A stretch of 64,000 nt of DNA from Pempheris klunzingeri. Its lineage: Eukaryota > Chordata > Actinopteri > Acropomatiformes > Pempheridae. Each line of letters opens with the position of its first letter. Positions within the stretch are counted from its first letter, which is position 1. The notes beneath the pieces are model-generated. The model saw only the letters and a program-made list of their open reading frames with translations, was not told the DNA's origin and made no database searches. Below are positions 38,117-51,942 of this stretch, piece by piece. Where the stretch lies: positions 9,511,501 to 9,575,500 of the forward strand of contig NC_092024.1 in NCBI RefSeq assembly GCF_042242105.1, read 5' to 3'. The position numbers and the translations under genes are program-made.

Positions 38117-41100
38117 TGCACGTTAGCCTTGCTGCTGCACAAACGCAGAACTGCCCGGCCGAACCCAGAGGGGTACAGTCCCCCGCTTTGGTCTGTGGAG
38201 GCCGGCGCGCACTTCTGTCTCCGCCATTGGCCTCGCTGAGATTCAGAGTCGGCTGCGTGTCTCTCTTGCGCCTATTCTTGGCGGTATGTCCTCATGGTCT
38301 GTTGTGTTTGGATACCCTGACAACTAGAAGCTGTGAGGTAGCCACTTTCCAGCCTGCCGCCTCTCTGAGTGAGTCCCAACTTTTCTTGTGCTCGATTTGT
38401 CTTTGCAGGTTTGACACCAGTGTCTTCAGGATGTGCAGGTCTTGCTATTTCACTAACAAACAAGGACCGATCTCTCTGATAAGAAAGACTTGAGCGTGGT
38501 TCTTGAACTCAAACTGTTCAACAACATCTCATTGGCAGCCGTTCCTTGAGGGTGTATCAATGGCGGCGATGGTAAAAGAATTTCTTGCCATCCCGATGCA
38601 ATGGACTTGGTGCGCTCACTAGCCATGAGTCATCGTTCTGTGCTAGTAATGTCACATATAAGCAGCCATGACTCTCTTGTCGTCACTGGGGCAACAGTGA
38701 GGATGACTGACTCACTGTGTAACATCTACTTCCTGACTCTGTCGAGAGGGTTTGACCCCCTCGAATGATTTTACATAGCGCGTGGAGAATGGGATACTTC
38801 AAAATAAATGATGTGTTTTCACAGTTTCAACAAGCAGCAGTGGCAACGTCTCTATTTGACGGCGTTGTTGTCACCTTTCCTCAGCTGTGAATAACAGCAG
38901 ATGATGCCAGCATTGATTCAAAATTGGAAACACTTTAGCTGATTGAGTCAAGAGCTCCTTTTTTGACAATGGTTGTCGTTCATTGCGTGTCGTCCGAGCA
39001 CTGGCGTTCGCGTGCTGAATGAAACCTTTGTGATGATATGAGGAGAGATGCTTCCCCCAGGTTCTGTCTAGCAAACATCAAACTCTGATCACATCTTTTC
39101 TAAGTTTTGGCATATATTTGTCTGTCACATCACTTTATTTCTGTCACACATCCCAGAAAATGATCACTGTTACAACTTTCATTTTGGTGTCTTTGAAGTG
39201 AACAGCTTGCTTGAGAGTAGAAATGCTCTTTTTGGTTTGTTTTTTCCTATAGCGTCATCTCATAGCCCGGAGCATGTGTCTTTGAGACAATGTGTTCGAT
39301 TTTATATAAGGTAGGAGCTGCCTTGTGACCCGTCCTCGTGCTGGCATCTCACAGACGCTGGTGTACCAATTTAAAGGAATAGCTCAAGATTTTGGGAAAC
39401 ATGCTTATTCACCTTCTTTCCCAGAGTTAGATGAGAGTGTTGATACCATTCTCATGTCTGCGTGGTAAACATGAAGCTGCAGCTAGCAGCTGGTTAGCTT
39501 AGCTTAGCATAAAGACCAGAAACAGAGGTGAACAGCTCGCCTGGTTCTGCCTGTCTATCTACCAGCACCCATTTCGTTTAACCCATTCACAAAAATCGCC
39601 GTTGTGATTTCACAGGCAGTTCTGTGGTGGATTATATCTGCTGCCTGACAAGTTCACAGTGACTTCAGACAGTCTGTATACTGTATACTAATCTCAAATA
39701 GCTCATGTTCATATCAATCCTCCCATCTAAGTCTCTGCAAAGAAAGAAAATGAGTGTTCCCAAAATGCACCACTGTTTCTTCAAAACATGCAGTATATTC
39801 GTATACAGTACTACTGCGGTTTTACAGCAGCTTCTTCTGTCATGGCATCTCTGTCATGTCATGCACTTGACCCGAAGCTCTGGTGATCTTTTTCCTTAAA
39901 GAAGGTGACACACTCTCCTAACCCTCGTGCTGCACAGAGGAAGATCTCATTCACCAGCCCTCTGAGACATGCACCTTTTTAGTTTGATCCACAGCCAGGT
40001 AAATGAACCACACTTTCCCCACCCACACATCCTGCTGCACCTCAGAAAAACTACACACAAGACCCTCTTGGAGAGAGAACGTTAAGTTACTGCAGGCTAA
40101 AGGAAATGCGATCTCTGTTTTGATCTCCATTATCATTCTGTAATATTATCCTAGTCTGCCTAGTCCTTATCCCGCCTGCTTTGGATATATGTGCACATTC
40201 CTTTAACTCGGCAGCTCTTCTGCACATGTTTGCAGTTGGTTTAACATGGCGAGGAGAGGTTTTCTTGAAAGGAAGTGTTAACACACACCTAGTTGCCGTT
40301 GCATGAGATGCACATGGAGATTTTCAGTAGGGGGGGGTGCATGTCGTGTGAGCAGGCATGCCCTGCTGACCGCACTGGGATGTTTAGGATGCTCTGCATA
40401 TGCATTCTCCCTGTGTAACTGAGCGTTGTAATGAATGCTCCATCTGTCGTGGGTTTGAGGGTGTGTGTGAGTGTTATCCTAGCACATGCAGTGGTGTGGT
40501 GCTGACCATATTAACTGTAACCAGACAAGTCAGGAAAACCCACAAAAGTACCGAAAGATGGCATGAAGCACCTGGTCAGTTTTTTTTTTTTTTTTTATTA
40601 TTTTTTAACCAGATAGTAATGATTTTAACAGGTTTTACTCTTATTTGATGTAGGCAAAGTTCTTATACAGCTGCTTGTGTTTAGACCATATTTAGCTTCT
40701 TTTAGTAAATGGAAAAAAGATAGGTAAACACATTGCTGTGCTATCAGACTGAGGTATCACTGTAGTATCTAAACATTTCATGTAATGCCAAGAACAAAAT
40801 TCTGAAATGTGAGCATACTTTTTTTTATTGTATCAATGATCTGATGTTTCTCTTTCCAGACTCCCAGTGACATGATGCCCAAGAGGGATCATGAGAGGGA
40901 CCTGGAGCTGGACAAGAAGATCGAGGCGCTCCGCAGGAAGAACGAAGTGCTCATGAAGAGGTACAAGGTAAGGACAAGTGCTCGCAGGCAGAGAAGCTTC
41001 TGTGGAGTTCAAAGGTTCACCAGTCATCATCTGGTGTAGAAATGTCAAAATGTTTCTTTTCTGTGGAAGCCCAGCGGCTCTTTCAGGCTTTCTGATTAGT

Positions 41101-44100
41101 TTGCTGTTTTCATTGAGTTGCATTTAGGAGGTGGAGGAGGACAAGAAAAGGGCAGAAGAGGAAGGGATGGCGCTGCAGAGCCGTAAGGGCAAAGCTGATG
41201 ATCTGACAATCACAATCAGCAAGTCCACAAGTGTGAGTTTTCACATCTTGATTTAAGATTTGTAAAAATGTTGCTGACAGCACATCCTCACACTTTTCTT
41301 TTATTGTGAAAAAGATGCTGCAAACTATATGAATATTGTCATATTCTTGGCTTTGGTTAGCAGGATAATCGCACGGTGGTGACGAAGCCATTCAGCGGTG
41401 GTTCACCAGCTGGGAAAGGGCAGCAGGAGGCCGGGCCCGACAGGGGGGGAGAGGGCCCTCAGCAGGGTGTTGGCCGAGGCCACAGGAAGCAGCTAATGGT
41501 CACCATGGCTGGCAAAAAGGTAAATACACTGCCCATTCACTGTTGGTGGTAAGGAACAATATAGGAGACCCCAAAACCCCTGAAGGTTTACTGTAATAAA
41601 TGAAAGAATCACACCAAAGCAATTCCTCATTTAAATCAATAGGTCCCCCCAAGATGCAATCAATGAAATAAGCGTTCAACCAGTTGGCTTTAGGTAGAAA
41701 ACAAGTATGATACCTTGTAAAAGAAAGCAGGAGCACTTAAAACTGATGACTGTTCAGACATTTGAGGATAGTGAATTGTTCAGTTTACAACAAACATTTT
41801 GCCAGAGTTTGAGTCAGACTTTTGCAGTTGAGATCACTGTCTGTATATCTGCTATTCAGGAGGTTGTTTGCAGGTTTGACACATGCACTCATGGTGTAGT
41901 TAACAAAAGAAGCTAAATATGATATGATAATTATATATATGATAAAAATATGATAATTTTTTGCTCAGCCAAGCTGTAAGAGTAGCCAACGTAGCTACGA
42001 GTTAACATCCATGCTAACAGCTGTGTGGGCCACAGCAGTGCTTTGAGCTAAATGCATACACTGTACACACAGTCTGTGGCTAAATGCTGACATCAGCATG
42101 CTAACATACTCACAGTGATAATGCTTGAGCTAAAATACTGCTCTTTACCAAGTAATGTTTACCATGTTCAATGTCTTAGCTTAGTGGGTTAGCATGGTAA
42201 CATTTGCTTATCAACTCTAAACATGAGTGACTGCTGAGGCTGATGGGACTGTCATGGACGTTTGTCACTGGACAAATTACATTTTTGAAATGTCAACTTG
42301 CTGGTGGCATTAGTGGAGAAGGCTGGGGATCACCAAAGTTATTAGGATACATTCTGTGGACACTGGGCATCAGTACCACACTTCATCCAGTGGTTCAGAT
42401 ATTTCATTCTGGTGGACTCAAGTGTGGTGGGCTGACTGACAGACTGACATAGTTGGCCAAAGAGACCTGGTGGTAGCGTGGCTAAAAATGTGCAGCTGTA
42501 TAAAGTACAATGTGCTATCTTGGTGTGTATCAAGGCGGCAGGTGTCAGGCGTAGATGTTTTGATCTGTGCACATGAATCACTGTTGATGTTTAGTATTTG
42601 TGCTCTAAATAAATCATGCCTGTGCACAGTTTGGCCATGCGCTGGCACTGTTTTATTACGATGCACATTGCTACAGGTATGATACTCTAATATGAATAAC
42701 TGTCTCTCCAGGGTAAGAGGGTGGTGAGTGAGAGGCCAGACAAGAGGCCGGGCCCTCCGGACATCAAGAGCCCTACAGATGACGGAATGGCGAAGCGCTT
42801 GGAGTCAGCGGGGAGAGGGAAGCAGCCACCTCATGTGATCAAGAGAGACACAGCGGCGCAGGTCTGAATCAGACGCACTGAACACTCCAGCGATCATACG
42901 CTTCAGCACGCACCCTCCAGTCTGCTTTCACTCCCACATCCCCCTTTGTTCATTCTCTCGTGCTGCACCGACGTGTTTTGCATAGATGTCAGACATGTCG
43001 GCTGGCCACACCCATCCAGTGATGGAGCACAATGGTTTGTGGACAGGAGGCTGACTGGGGCTGTGACTGACTGGTGTGGGATTAACAGAGGGGGGCAGCT
43101 AATAGAGCTATCGGCTGAGTAGATGCTCTGTAGAGCTGAATCTCCACAAATCGAGAATGTTCAAAGGGCCTGGATGACTGGTTCTGCTATTTTTTAGTGT
43201 AATCCCTCTAAGGTCTGACAGATATTTTTTTATTTTCTCCCTCTGAGGAGCTTTTGTTGTATTTTTGGCAAAAAAAAAATCATTCTACCTCTGGGTTGTA
43301 GATGCTTTTGGGTGTGCGGAAAAGACTAAAGTTCACAAACTCCCTCTAGGGCCTTTTTCCAACAAAGGCCTTAACAGTTCAAAGATACTATATTAAACAT
43401 TAATAGCTTTGCTGTGTACTGTAGATCTCAGATCCCATGTTTAATGCAGACAGGCAGAGACACATGTGCACATGCAGCACCCCCGTCTGTAAAATGTCAC
43501 ACTGTCAGTGACCTTATGCCCCCCTCCCTCTCTGGGTATGCAGAAGCTCTGCAACAGCTGCTCTGCCTCAGTCTGTAGCTTGACACACACACACACACAC
43601 ACACTCACAGACACACACAGGCTGCTCAATCAATAAGCTGATGCACAGCAGAGACAGCTGATCCTCACCACTGTAAACACAGACACAGTCTAGTCACAGG
43701 AGTCGTCTCTGGACACAAAACCAGTGGAGCCTCTTTCTAAATATGTATGTGTACATCTGCCTGTGATTGGCTGATACACCGAGAGCTGCTCACTGGCCTG
43801 TCTGAGTTAATGTGCGCTAAATCTATGGGCTGAACATGCTGTTCTCTTGCCTTTATTTCTGGTCTGTCCCCCTTTATTTATCATGTGGACTGATTCAGCA
43901 CTTGAACAGTAGCCAGCGCTCCAGTGCACCAGTCATCTGTAAAACCCAGAGACCTGGTTTCCACGTGGTCGCTATTTACATAACCACTATCATTTAACGC
44001 GGTTTATGAGAGCGGCGGGGCAAATGCTGTGAAAGGGTGTTGATAGGAGGAGAAAATGTCATAGATCTATTTGGCAAGTGTTAGAAAAATATTTGTTTGG

Positions 44101-47100
44101 AAAAGATCCATGATAAACTGCACATTGCTGTGCTTTCTCCTGCCTCTGACATAGTTTTCTAGCCAGTGTGTGTGTGGGACTGGAAATAAATAATGACTGT
44201 GTGAAAGGGGTGTGGTTATTTGGCACCGTCCCAGGCAGTTTGTAATGCCTGGAAGTACCCCATGACTAGACTGTCAGTTCACAGAGGGAGTGAGAGGGGA
44301 GAAAGGAAATGCAGAGACAGGGAGTGAGGAAAAAAGAGAAGGGGAGATACTCCTGGCAGCCAACCATCTGTTCCCAGCCTCCATTTCCCCTCTCTGGAAC
44401 CTGAAGTGGTCTGCTCTCCTCTGGCACGATTGTTTCCCCATTCCCACCATCCTGAAAGGGCCGATTTGATCTAATTAACATTCGACTGCCTTCTCACTCT
44501 GAAAAGGCTCATTATGCTGCCAAAGAGATGGGACTGGCGATGTGCCAGGAAAGGGTCCGTGAGGGAGAGGAGGAAGGAGTGAGAGGAGAAAGAAGAAAAG
44601 AAACAAGGTAGTCAGGGGTCCTTTTTGTTTGCGTGTAAGCCAGACTGCGCTCGATTGTGTGGGCAGGAGAGCGTGCACGAGTGTGTGTGTGTGGGCGTCA
44701 TTGTCTGTAGGTGCACTAGACCCCTCTGTCCAGTGTTTGTTGTCTTTCCTCCCTCGACAGTTCATGCAAGTGTTGCTGTTAATGGCAACATGACTCATCC
44801 GCTGTGTTCACTGGAGCAGCCAGAAATACACTAGAAGCAAAACTCACACAATTCTCCACCTGCAATAAAGCGAGTTTCATATTGAAAACCACTGACGTTC
44901 AACCGCCTGCAAACTGCACTCTGCTCTGATGACTTCATTGCAGAGTGGACATTTAAAACTGAACCGAGTGCCAAATTACTAGTAGTCCACTTGGGGGCAG
45001 TGTAGGCCTCTTAATCTCAATGGATGATTGTGCTCTGGCTTGATTTGCCTTTACTGTTTATGGGAGCAGTAATATGACTCTTTACAAGCATGTTTAATCG
45101 GTTTGCAACAAGTTGCCTTGTCACCCTTATTGTTCTCTCTGACAGGATGAGGTTAAACAAGGGCAGAAGCACACTGAGGAGCACCACAGGCTCTCTGAGC
45201 AATGCCAGGTACCACAATTCACACCTACATACACGCACATCACATATTACCATGCATATTATCACTATCTAGAACATACCCTTCCACGTGCAGTTATCTC
45301 ATAATGATAACATTATTTACTGAACTGGAAACAATTGAGAAATACGGGGTTTCTATATGACAGCACTAAAATGTGACACACAGAGAAATGCAAATATGCG
45401 CTCTACTGTCATCACAGACACTCACATGCAGACACGCACAGCACGTTGCCATGCACAACACCCCCCCCCCTCCCCTCTTTTTCTAGTGCTTGTCCCCATC
45501 TGCCTTCCGCTGGCTCACGTGTTAACGTTGCTGGAGTAGCTCAGAGCTGTCTCACAGATCAGGCGTGCGATAAACAGTCTAACTGGGGAGGCAGAGAGGA
45601 CGGGGCTTCAAAGGCCCGCTGAATACGCCACATGACAAGTGATGCTGTTGATGCCTCTCCGCATCTTGCCTGCTTTGCAGTCCGAGCAGAGCGAGTGCTC
45701 AAGGAAATACCATGCTGAGTTTTTTTTTTTTCTAGGTGTTGTGCAAAGTTCAGACAGGTCTCGGCTTTGTTTGCTGTTTTGGTTAACAAATATACTGGAA
45801 ACATCTTCTGGCATTTTCCAGCCTAAACCAGTGCGGCTTTGTAGGAAGAAAAGAACCAGTTCAGCAATCTAGAAAATGAGCACAGTCATTCGTATTCCCC
45901 ATTTCTAATCTATCTAAGTGTGTGTGCACTGCCTGAGCCCAAGTCCTGCTCTCTCTCAGCTCTGGCCAGACTTGCTGTGTAATGTCCACCCCACCTGCCT
46001 CGACCCCTGACAACCTCCCTGCGAGGCCTCATGAAAGCGAGGAATTGAATAGTGCTAATTAGCAGGGCGGCTGAGGTGGCAGCAGCAACCGGCCTGTTGG
46101 AACATGCGAGAAGCGCCCTCCCTTGTGGCCCTCAAAGTCCTCCGGGGGGCCAGAGGAGAGGGAGGGGAGAGGAGATGGAAAACAGAGGGATGAGCACAGA
46201 TGTCGTGTTCTGCCATAACTGTACACAGGAAGGCAACATGTTTACTTGGCAGCGATTGGTCCACACCTGGAGGAGAAAACGTCACCCTTGATCATTTCTT
46301 ACCGCCACTGTTCTGTTTTTCTCTCTGCCTGACATAATGTGTCGTAGCATGTAGTAAACTCACACAGTTTTCATTTTCCTCTAGACAGCAACATCATCTG
46401 CCTCCTGCTGTACAAAAAACAAGCACCGATAAGTACTTCTCAGCGATCTCTCTCAGAAATTGTTGGTCTTTTCCGTGATTTCCCTTGGAGCACAGCAGTG
46501 TTTGTAGTGCTGTCTCGCTCCGGGGCTTTGTAAAAAAGAGCGCACAGTCTCTGTCCCCTTTGATGTGTTAAAGAGCCTGCATCAGATCTCCCTTTAGTAT
46601 TAACAAGCAATACTTTCTGCTCTCATCTCACTAATCGATAAGCAGGTTAAGAGGGGGATGGAAGGGGACCTAATTGCATTTATAGTACACTGTTCCTGGA
46701 ATACTGTCACCTTACATTAATCATGGTGAACAAACAAGAAGCTTTTTAAGATCAAATGGGAGCTGACTGGAATCAATCGACACCCAGAGGCCATCATTCG
46801 TACTAACACTGAGGCAGTGATTGGCATCTACAGTCATTCAGAATATAAGAAAATGCCAGAAATATCCTTGTTTAGCTCCCTCCTCTTGAACCCATATTGC
46901 CATGTTGCTGTTTAATTTGTTTGGAGATGAGAAGCTGTTGTTTATGCCCTCCCATGTTTGATATGAGGCTATTGGTGAGCTTGTTCCCCTCACTGCTCTG
47001 ATTAGTGTTTAGAGTGATGCTTCCGAAGTATTATAATGTGGCACTCTGAGTGCAGCGGGTGTTAGATTTAGTCATGTTTCAACGCCAGTGCTTCATTACA

Positions 47101-50100
47101 GATGAGTGGACATCACTATCATCTAAATCTACATTAAGAGGGCCGCTTGCTTTTAGGATGCATTAAAATGCGCTGAACTGATTTGTGTCTGCCAAGGAGC
47201 CCGAGAGCCCGCAGGCCAGCACCGATCTCAACATCCCCACATCGAAAGAGGAGCAGGAGGAATACCTGCGGTGGAAGAAAGAGCGTGAGCAGATCGACAG
47301 GGAGCGGGTGGCTCGCCACAAAAACGCCAAGGGCCAGTGGAGACGGGCGTGGGACATGGACAAAACTGACAACATGTAAGACGTCTTAGCATGCAGCCTT
47401 CCTACAGCACTTTTATCTGCCGGTGCCTTCAGTGGTTCCCTTTTTTATGCCGGAGAACTCGTCTTTTCTAACCTGTCTCTGTTCAGGAAATGTTGACTGA
47501 ACGTATTTAATCTTCTCCAGCAAAGCGCAGCTTCACATTCACAGTTGTCTTGCCATTGGCCACTGAGCAATAGGGGATAAAATCTTTATCGAGGCTTATC
47601 GCCACTTGGTGGTAGTTGAAGGAGAGCAGAGTGTTATTGTTCAGTAAACAAGTGGAGGCCAAATCTACTTCTCTAACCACCAGTCTATGTCCTGTTATTT
47701 ATTGTGGTATATTCCTAATAATCCGTCCTCGTTTTTTTTTCTATTAAAGTAATAGTACAACATTTTGGGAATTATTTACTTTCCCGCTGGGACTTATTGA
47801 GAAGATTGAACTGTTTTCTTCATCTAACTTCATCTAACTCTTTTATTATTGTAGTTCCCTTTTCTTATATGCTGTAATCATAGGTACACACAGTGACTTT
47901 ATTTAAATATGGTCTAATTACCAGCTTCATTAGCTAATGCGCTGCAAAATGTTGTTTCTTCTCCTCTTATTTTACTTTAGAAGTTAGTGAAAAGCTCAAT
48001 TCAAGCATTAACAAACAAAGAAGAAGAACAGCCTGTTTCTCTCTAGTTAGATTATTCCGTGGAAGAATCCATTAGATGAGCTATCTGGACTTCATGTACT
48101 GCCGCATGATCACAAGGGTAAATCTCATCAGGTCACAGGATGTTGCTAAATGATTGCATCTCCAAATAATTACATTTCAGGCCAACTGTATTATTGTGTT
48201 AACAGTATGTAGTGGGAAGTCACTATAACTTGTGTATTCTCACATTTCTCAATTTGATAACAGCATCCATTGATTTTAAAGTGAAACTTTGTTAAACACA
48301 TTTCATGTTCTTAAAGCTTTCCATCCCATTTCCTTGTGAAAACACACAATAGCACCCCAGACTGACTGGAGGAAAAAATACAGCCCATTAGTTTTAAGTG
48401 TTTGTTAAATTTCAAACAAACCAGGCAGTAGTACAAAGAGTGACCAAGCTCTAGAGTAAATTAACGTCCTGTTAAAGGAAGCATCAAAATGTAAAGAGAC
48501 AAGGGAGGAGCAGCTAAATTTAGCTCGGGATAAGGGATGGAATGCCTTGCCTTATTTGGTGAGGCTTAAACAAGGCCCCCGAGTAAGAATAGAAGAGGAA
48601 ATGTGTTTTTGATTCACCAATTTAGACAGTCTCGCTGCATGTGAAACACAATGGTGTGACTGGTGACTGGAGGAAAACCTCTCACTGATACAGCAGAATC
48701 TCAAATTTTATGACCATAATAAATGAACAATGACGATATTCGAATATCAGAAGAACCTGGTGACAAGACACTGCTTGCGTTGTTTTGGGTTTCTGTCTAA
48801 ACTGAAGCTCCACTTTTAGGTTTTCAGACAAATCCCTCCCCGACAGAGACTGGGGCCCTTCCAGCAGAGGTGAGACACTCGCATAGTTCAAAACTGAGAT
48901 CATGAGCAATAAGACCTCTCACATCAAAACATGGCAATCACAGGTCTGTTTCGTCATTATCTTGGTTCATACTAGGTGGACGAAATGCTAGAAGAGGACA
49001 ATCCAGGGCAGGCGCTGACTCAAGAGGTACTCCATATACAAATTAGTGCCTTAGAATTATCATACAGTGTATAGAAAAGCTGAGAAAACCTTTGTGAATT
49101 TGTGAAAAGTTATTTTCTGATTTCCTCGCTGTTATAATTTGATATTTTTCATGCTGAAAGAGGATTTTAGTGTGGGACATAATTCACATGTGGCTCATTG
49201 AACTGGGTAAACTGTTGGGATATCAGGAAGAGGAAGCCAGATAATGTTGGGAGTGGCTCCTCAAATCATCATAGTTTTTCCCAGAAATTGAAAGAAATGT
49301 AAGCCCACGCAGCGAGGAAACAATTAAAGATATAATGTTATCTCAGCAGAAAGAGTAATGGATTTTTCATGTAAGATGTTGTTTAATGGTGACTTAAACT
49401 GTCAGTGTTCCTTGGCTTCTAGGTCACGAGAAGCGAGGCAAAGACAAGGGAGCTAAAAACGTGCTAGTGATGAGCAGCAAAGCAAAAGGCATAGATCGTC
49501 TGACTGGGAGAGCCAGGAGGTCAGTAACAGCTAAACATCATCTACATTAGTGCCACGCACACACAAACGCACGACAGCCTCATGTTCAAGTTCATTCGAC
49601 CATCCGGATGTCTCTCACCACAGACTCAATAAAGTGTAAAAAGAAATCCCGCTATGACTAATGAGATATGTAAAACGGTTGTGGGAAGACATGTTGTTTT
49701 CTTGCACTGTGCCCTAATGTACAAATTCCCCAGGATGTCATGAGACCTGATGTAGAAGTTGTGGCAGCTGACTAAATAACCCAGGAGGCCCCATCCATGT
49801 GCTACATTCACTTTTTTCTCCTCCTGCTTCTCTCTGTTGTGAAACACACCAATGTGCTGGGTGTGCTGTTAGCAGAAGTTAGAAACGTTGCTCATAATCT
49901 CAAAACGACACAAGATCACAGACCTGAAAATGATTCGTTATAGCTTTTCAGTGTGAAAGTGACCTAAACGCTTCTGTCACAGCTGGCAATAAATCCGAGT
50001 GTAGTGAGAAGCAGCCCACACACCACTAAGACTGCAACAGCTGAGAGCAAAGCTAACGAGAGCTAGGCTACCTACAGCTTTCTGCTTCACCTTTCTCATC

Positions 50101-51942
50101 CTTTGCTTTTTCTTTCTCTTATTTGACCGTGCAGTATTTAAGGCGTAGTTCAAGATTTGGGGAAATACACTTGTTTGCTTTTGTTTAGAGAGGTAGATGA
50201 GAACATTGATACCAATCTGTGCGTTATGTAAGAAGCTGCAACCAGGCGAGTGCTAGCCTAGCTCAGCATAAAGGCAGGAACCAGTTAGCCTGGCTCAGTG
50301 CAAAGGTACAAAATCCACAAGTTAACATATTATATCTTGTTAATTTATTCCGTCTAGAAATTGAAGCGTAAAAATTCCCCCTGTCTGTATGTTAAGCTAA
50401 GCTCAATATTTACTGTACGGGCACGAGAGTGGTATCGATCTTCTCATTTGACTGTTGGCAAGAAAGTGAACATGGATATTTTCTGTAACTCTTCTATACA
50501 GTTTACTGTAAGTTGCATGTTGTAATGGACAACAGAGTAACAGATTCACTACCCACTGTTTCTGTATTGTCACAAAATAGCTTTTGATAAATGTCCATTT
50601 GCATTTTAGATGGCAGGCAAATGAAGAAGGAGAAAACCTACAGGTGAGATAGCAAAGTGAGTGCTAGTGAGAGTAAATGCGACTTTATTGATATAAATGT
50701 CACTTAAGAAGCATAAATTCCTGATTTGTTGTTCTAACCTCATCCTCCAGACTTCTGACACCACATTAGAGGAGTTCTTGGAGGAACTTGACGCCCTCAC
50801 AGATCCCGAGGGAGAAGATCAGAAAGATCAGGACTCAAAAATGAAGCCATCGCCCAGCCCAGATTCACTGAGTACATCTGAGGAAGTGAGCGGATCCACT
50901 GCTCCTGACTCCCCCACTCAGGAGAAGGCACAGGCTTCGTCCCCTCGGGGTTCGGAGAAGAAAGTGCGCTTCTCAGAGGAACTTGTACAAGGGGTTCATA
51001 CAAGACAAACCACAGGCTCTCAGGACTCTGGCAGCTCAGAATCAAGAAGTCCGATCTCCTTAAAACCTCCTTCGCCTAAAAAAGAACAAGTGCAGGGGCC
51101 ACAGCAGCCTCTTGAAAGTGCCAAGCAGGATGACGGTAGCCCTCAGGATCAGGGAGGTGGTCCGCCTGCTCCTCCTGTTGCCCAGCAGCAGGCCTCTGAA
51201 ACAGAAAATACAAAAAAAGACAGCACCCCACCCACAGCTCCCAGCTCCCCCTCTCCTGAAAAAGCCTCTGCCTCGCTACAGGAGAGCTCTGGCCAGCCTG
51301 TAGAGCTTGCCAAGTGCAACATCAGCAACACAAACACAGGTATGCAATAGCTTCAGAGGTTCCTGACTGTTTCTGACAGTACATCTGGACAGTACACACC
51401 TAAGCTAATGTTGGTTTTCTTTCAAAGAGGAACTAATAGACTCCGGTCTGTCTGTCCTGAGCCTGGAGTCAGGAGAAACACACCCAACACACTCCACCAG
51501 CAATGACAAGGTCAGTGTGAGAGACAGGAAGAGGGATGGGACAATCGATATATGTGTAAATGGACTGATGGAGGGAAGTGCAAATGGATGATGAGTGAAA
51601 TGGATGAAGAGAGAGAGAGAGAGAGAGAGAGAGACGGGTGGTATATCTGCACTGCAGCTGTGTTCCATTCAATTTCGGTTTAAGTGTATTCACCACCTCT
51701 GAGGCCAGTTGAAGTGCAAGAGGCATATTCTCAAGAGAGATTGCTTCTTCATCTCATCCACCACTCAAACAGCTTGATAATTAGTCAACCGCCTGCTTAA
51801 ATAATTCATATAGAAAAGGGAAGTGGTGGGTTTGAGAAGAATATACTGGCTATGTAAAGTATGGAAAGAAAATCTGTTTGCACACTTTTTATGTATGTTT
51901 TTCTCTTTCTTGCAGGCACGAGAACATGGGAAGATTGTTTGA
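37757..51942 (+). CDS. ccdc9b: Coiled-coil domain-containing protein 9B
   Basis: CCDC9B (human C15orf52) is a poorly characterised paralogue of CCDC9. Coding exons are 37757-37768, 40860-40967, 41128-41232, 41364-41519, 42712-42861, 45146-45208, 47197-47375, 48820-48869, 48976-49026, 49423-49519, 50610-50643, 50751-51339, 51428-51510 and 51916-51942. They join in phase to 567 residues (human about 534). The N-terminal coiled coil (ELDKKIEALRRKNEVLMKRY) and the block EEYLRWKKEREQIDRERVAR..GQWRRAWDMDKTDNM are the family signatures. An Arg/Gly/Lys-rich part follows, then acidic LEEFLEELDAL and a Ser/Pro-rich tail with KVRF at 406-409, a PP1-type docking motif. Least certain are the four-codon first exon, separated by a 3.1-kb intron, and the isolated exon 45146-45208. 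CCDC9B rather than CCDC9 is chosen because inafm2 and plcb2 follow, as in human 15q15.1. Large introns hold repeats listed separately. Confidence 0.9.
38081..38112. repeat. (GT)n microsatellite in ccdc9b intron 1
   Basis: Uninterrupted GT units over about 32 bp. Confidence 0.9.
39371..39570. repeat. Palindromic MITE-like element, copy 1 (ccdc9b intron 1)
   Basis: Contains AAGATTTTGGGAAACATGC, AGTTAGATGAGAGTGTTGAT and AGCTTAGCTTAGCATAAAGA. It belongs to a family also present at 50138-50475, 56520-56665 and partly at 47758-47835. The right terminal part is missing in this copy. Confidence 0.6.
41980..42470. repeat. Interspersed repeat with GCTAACAT motifs (ccdc9b intron 4)
   Basis: The order TGCTGACATCAGCATGCTAA, ATGTTTACCATGTTCAATG, TTAGCATGGTAACATTTGC, GCTGAGGCTGATGGGACTG, GGGGATCACCAAAGTTATTA and TGACTGACAGACTGACA follows a long interspersed repeat familiar from percomorph introns. 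No coding potential. Family name not certain. Confidence 0.6.
43582..43604. repeat. (AC)n microsatellite in ccdc9b intron 5
   Basis: AC units over about 23 bp. The rest of the 2.3-kb intron shows nothing else supported. Confidence 0.85.
47758..47835. repeat. Palindromic MITE-like element, short degenerate copy (ccdc9b intron 7)
   Basis: ACAACATTTTGGGAATTATT followed after about 45 bp by GAAGATTGAACTG resembles the end sequences of the family at 39371, 50138 and 56520. Strongly reduced. Confidence 0.35.
50138..50475. repeat. Palindromic MITE-like element, fullest copy (ccdc9b intron 10)
   Basis: The left part (AGTTCAAGATTTGGGGAAAT, GTAGATGAGAACATTGATAC) and right part (GAGTGGTATCGATCTTCTCA, TTGGCAAGAAAGTGAA) are inverted relatives of one another, and the middle has GCTAGCCTAGCTCAGCATAA. 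This gives an arm-loop-arm layout of about 340 bp without coding capacity. Confidence 0.6.
51607..51634. repeat. (GA)n microsatellite in ccdc9b last intron
   Basis: GA units over about 28 bp. Confidence 0.9.

Noticed and set aside
38029-38493. 154-codon frame in ccdc9b intron 1
   Set aside because: It reads through a GT repeat and has no homology; the conserved ccdc9b exon starts at 40860.
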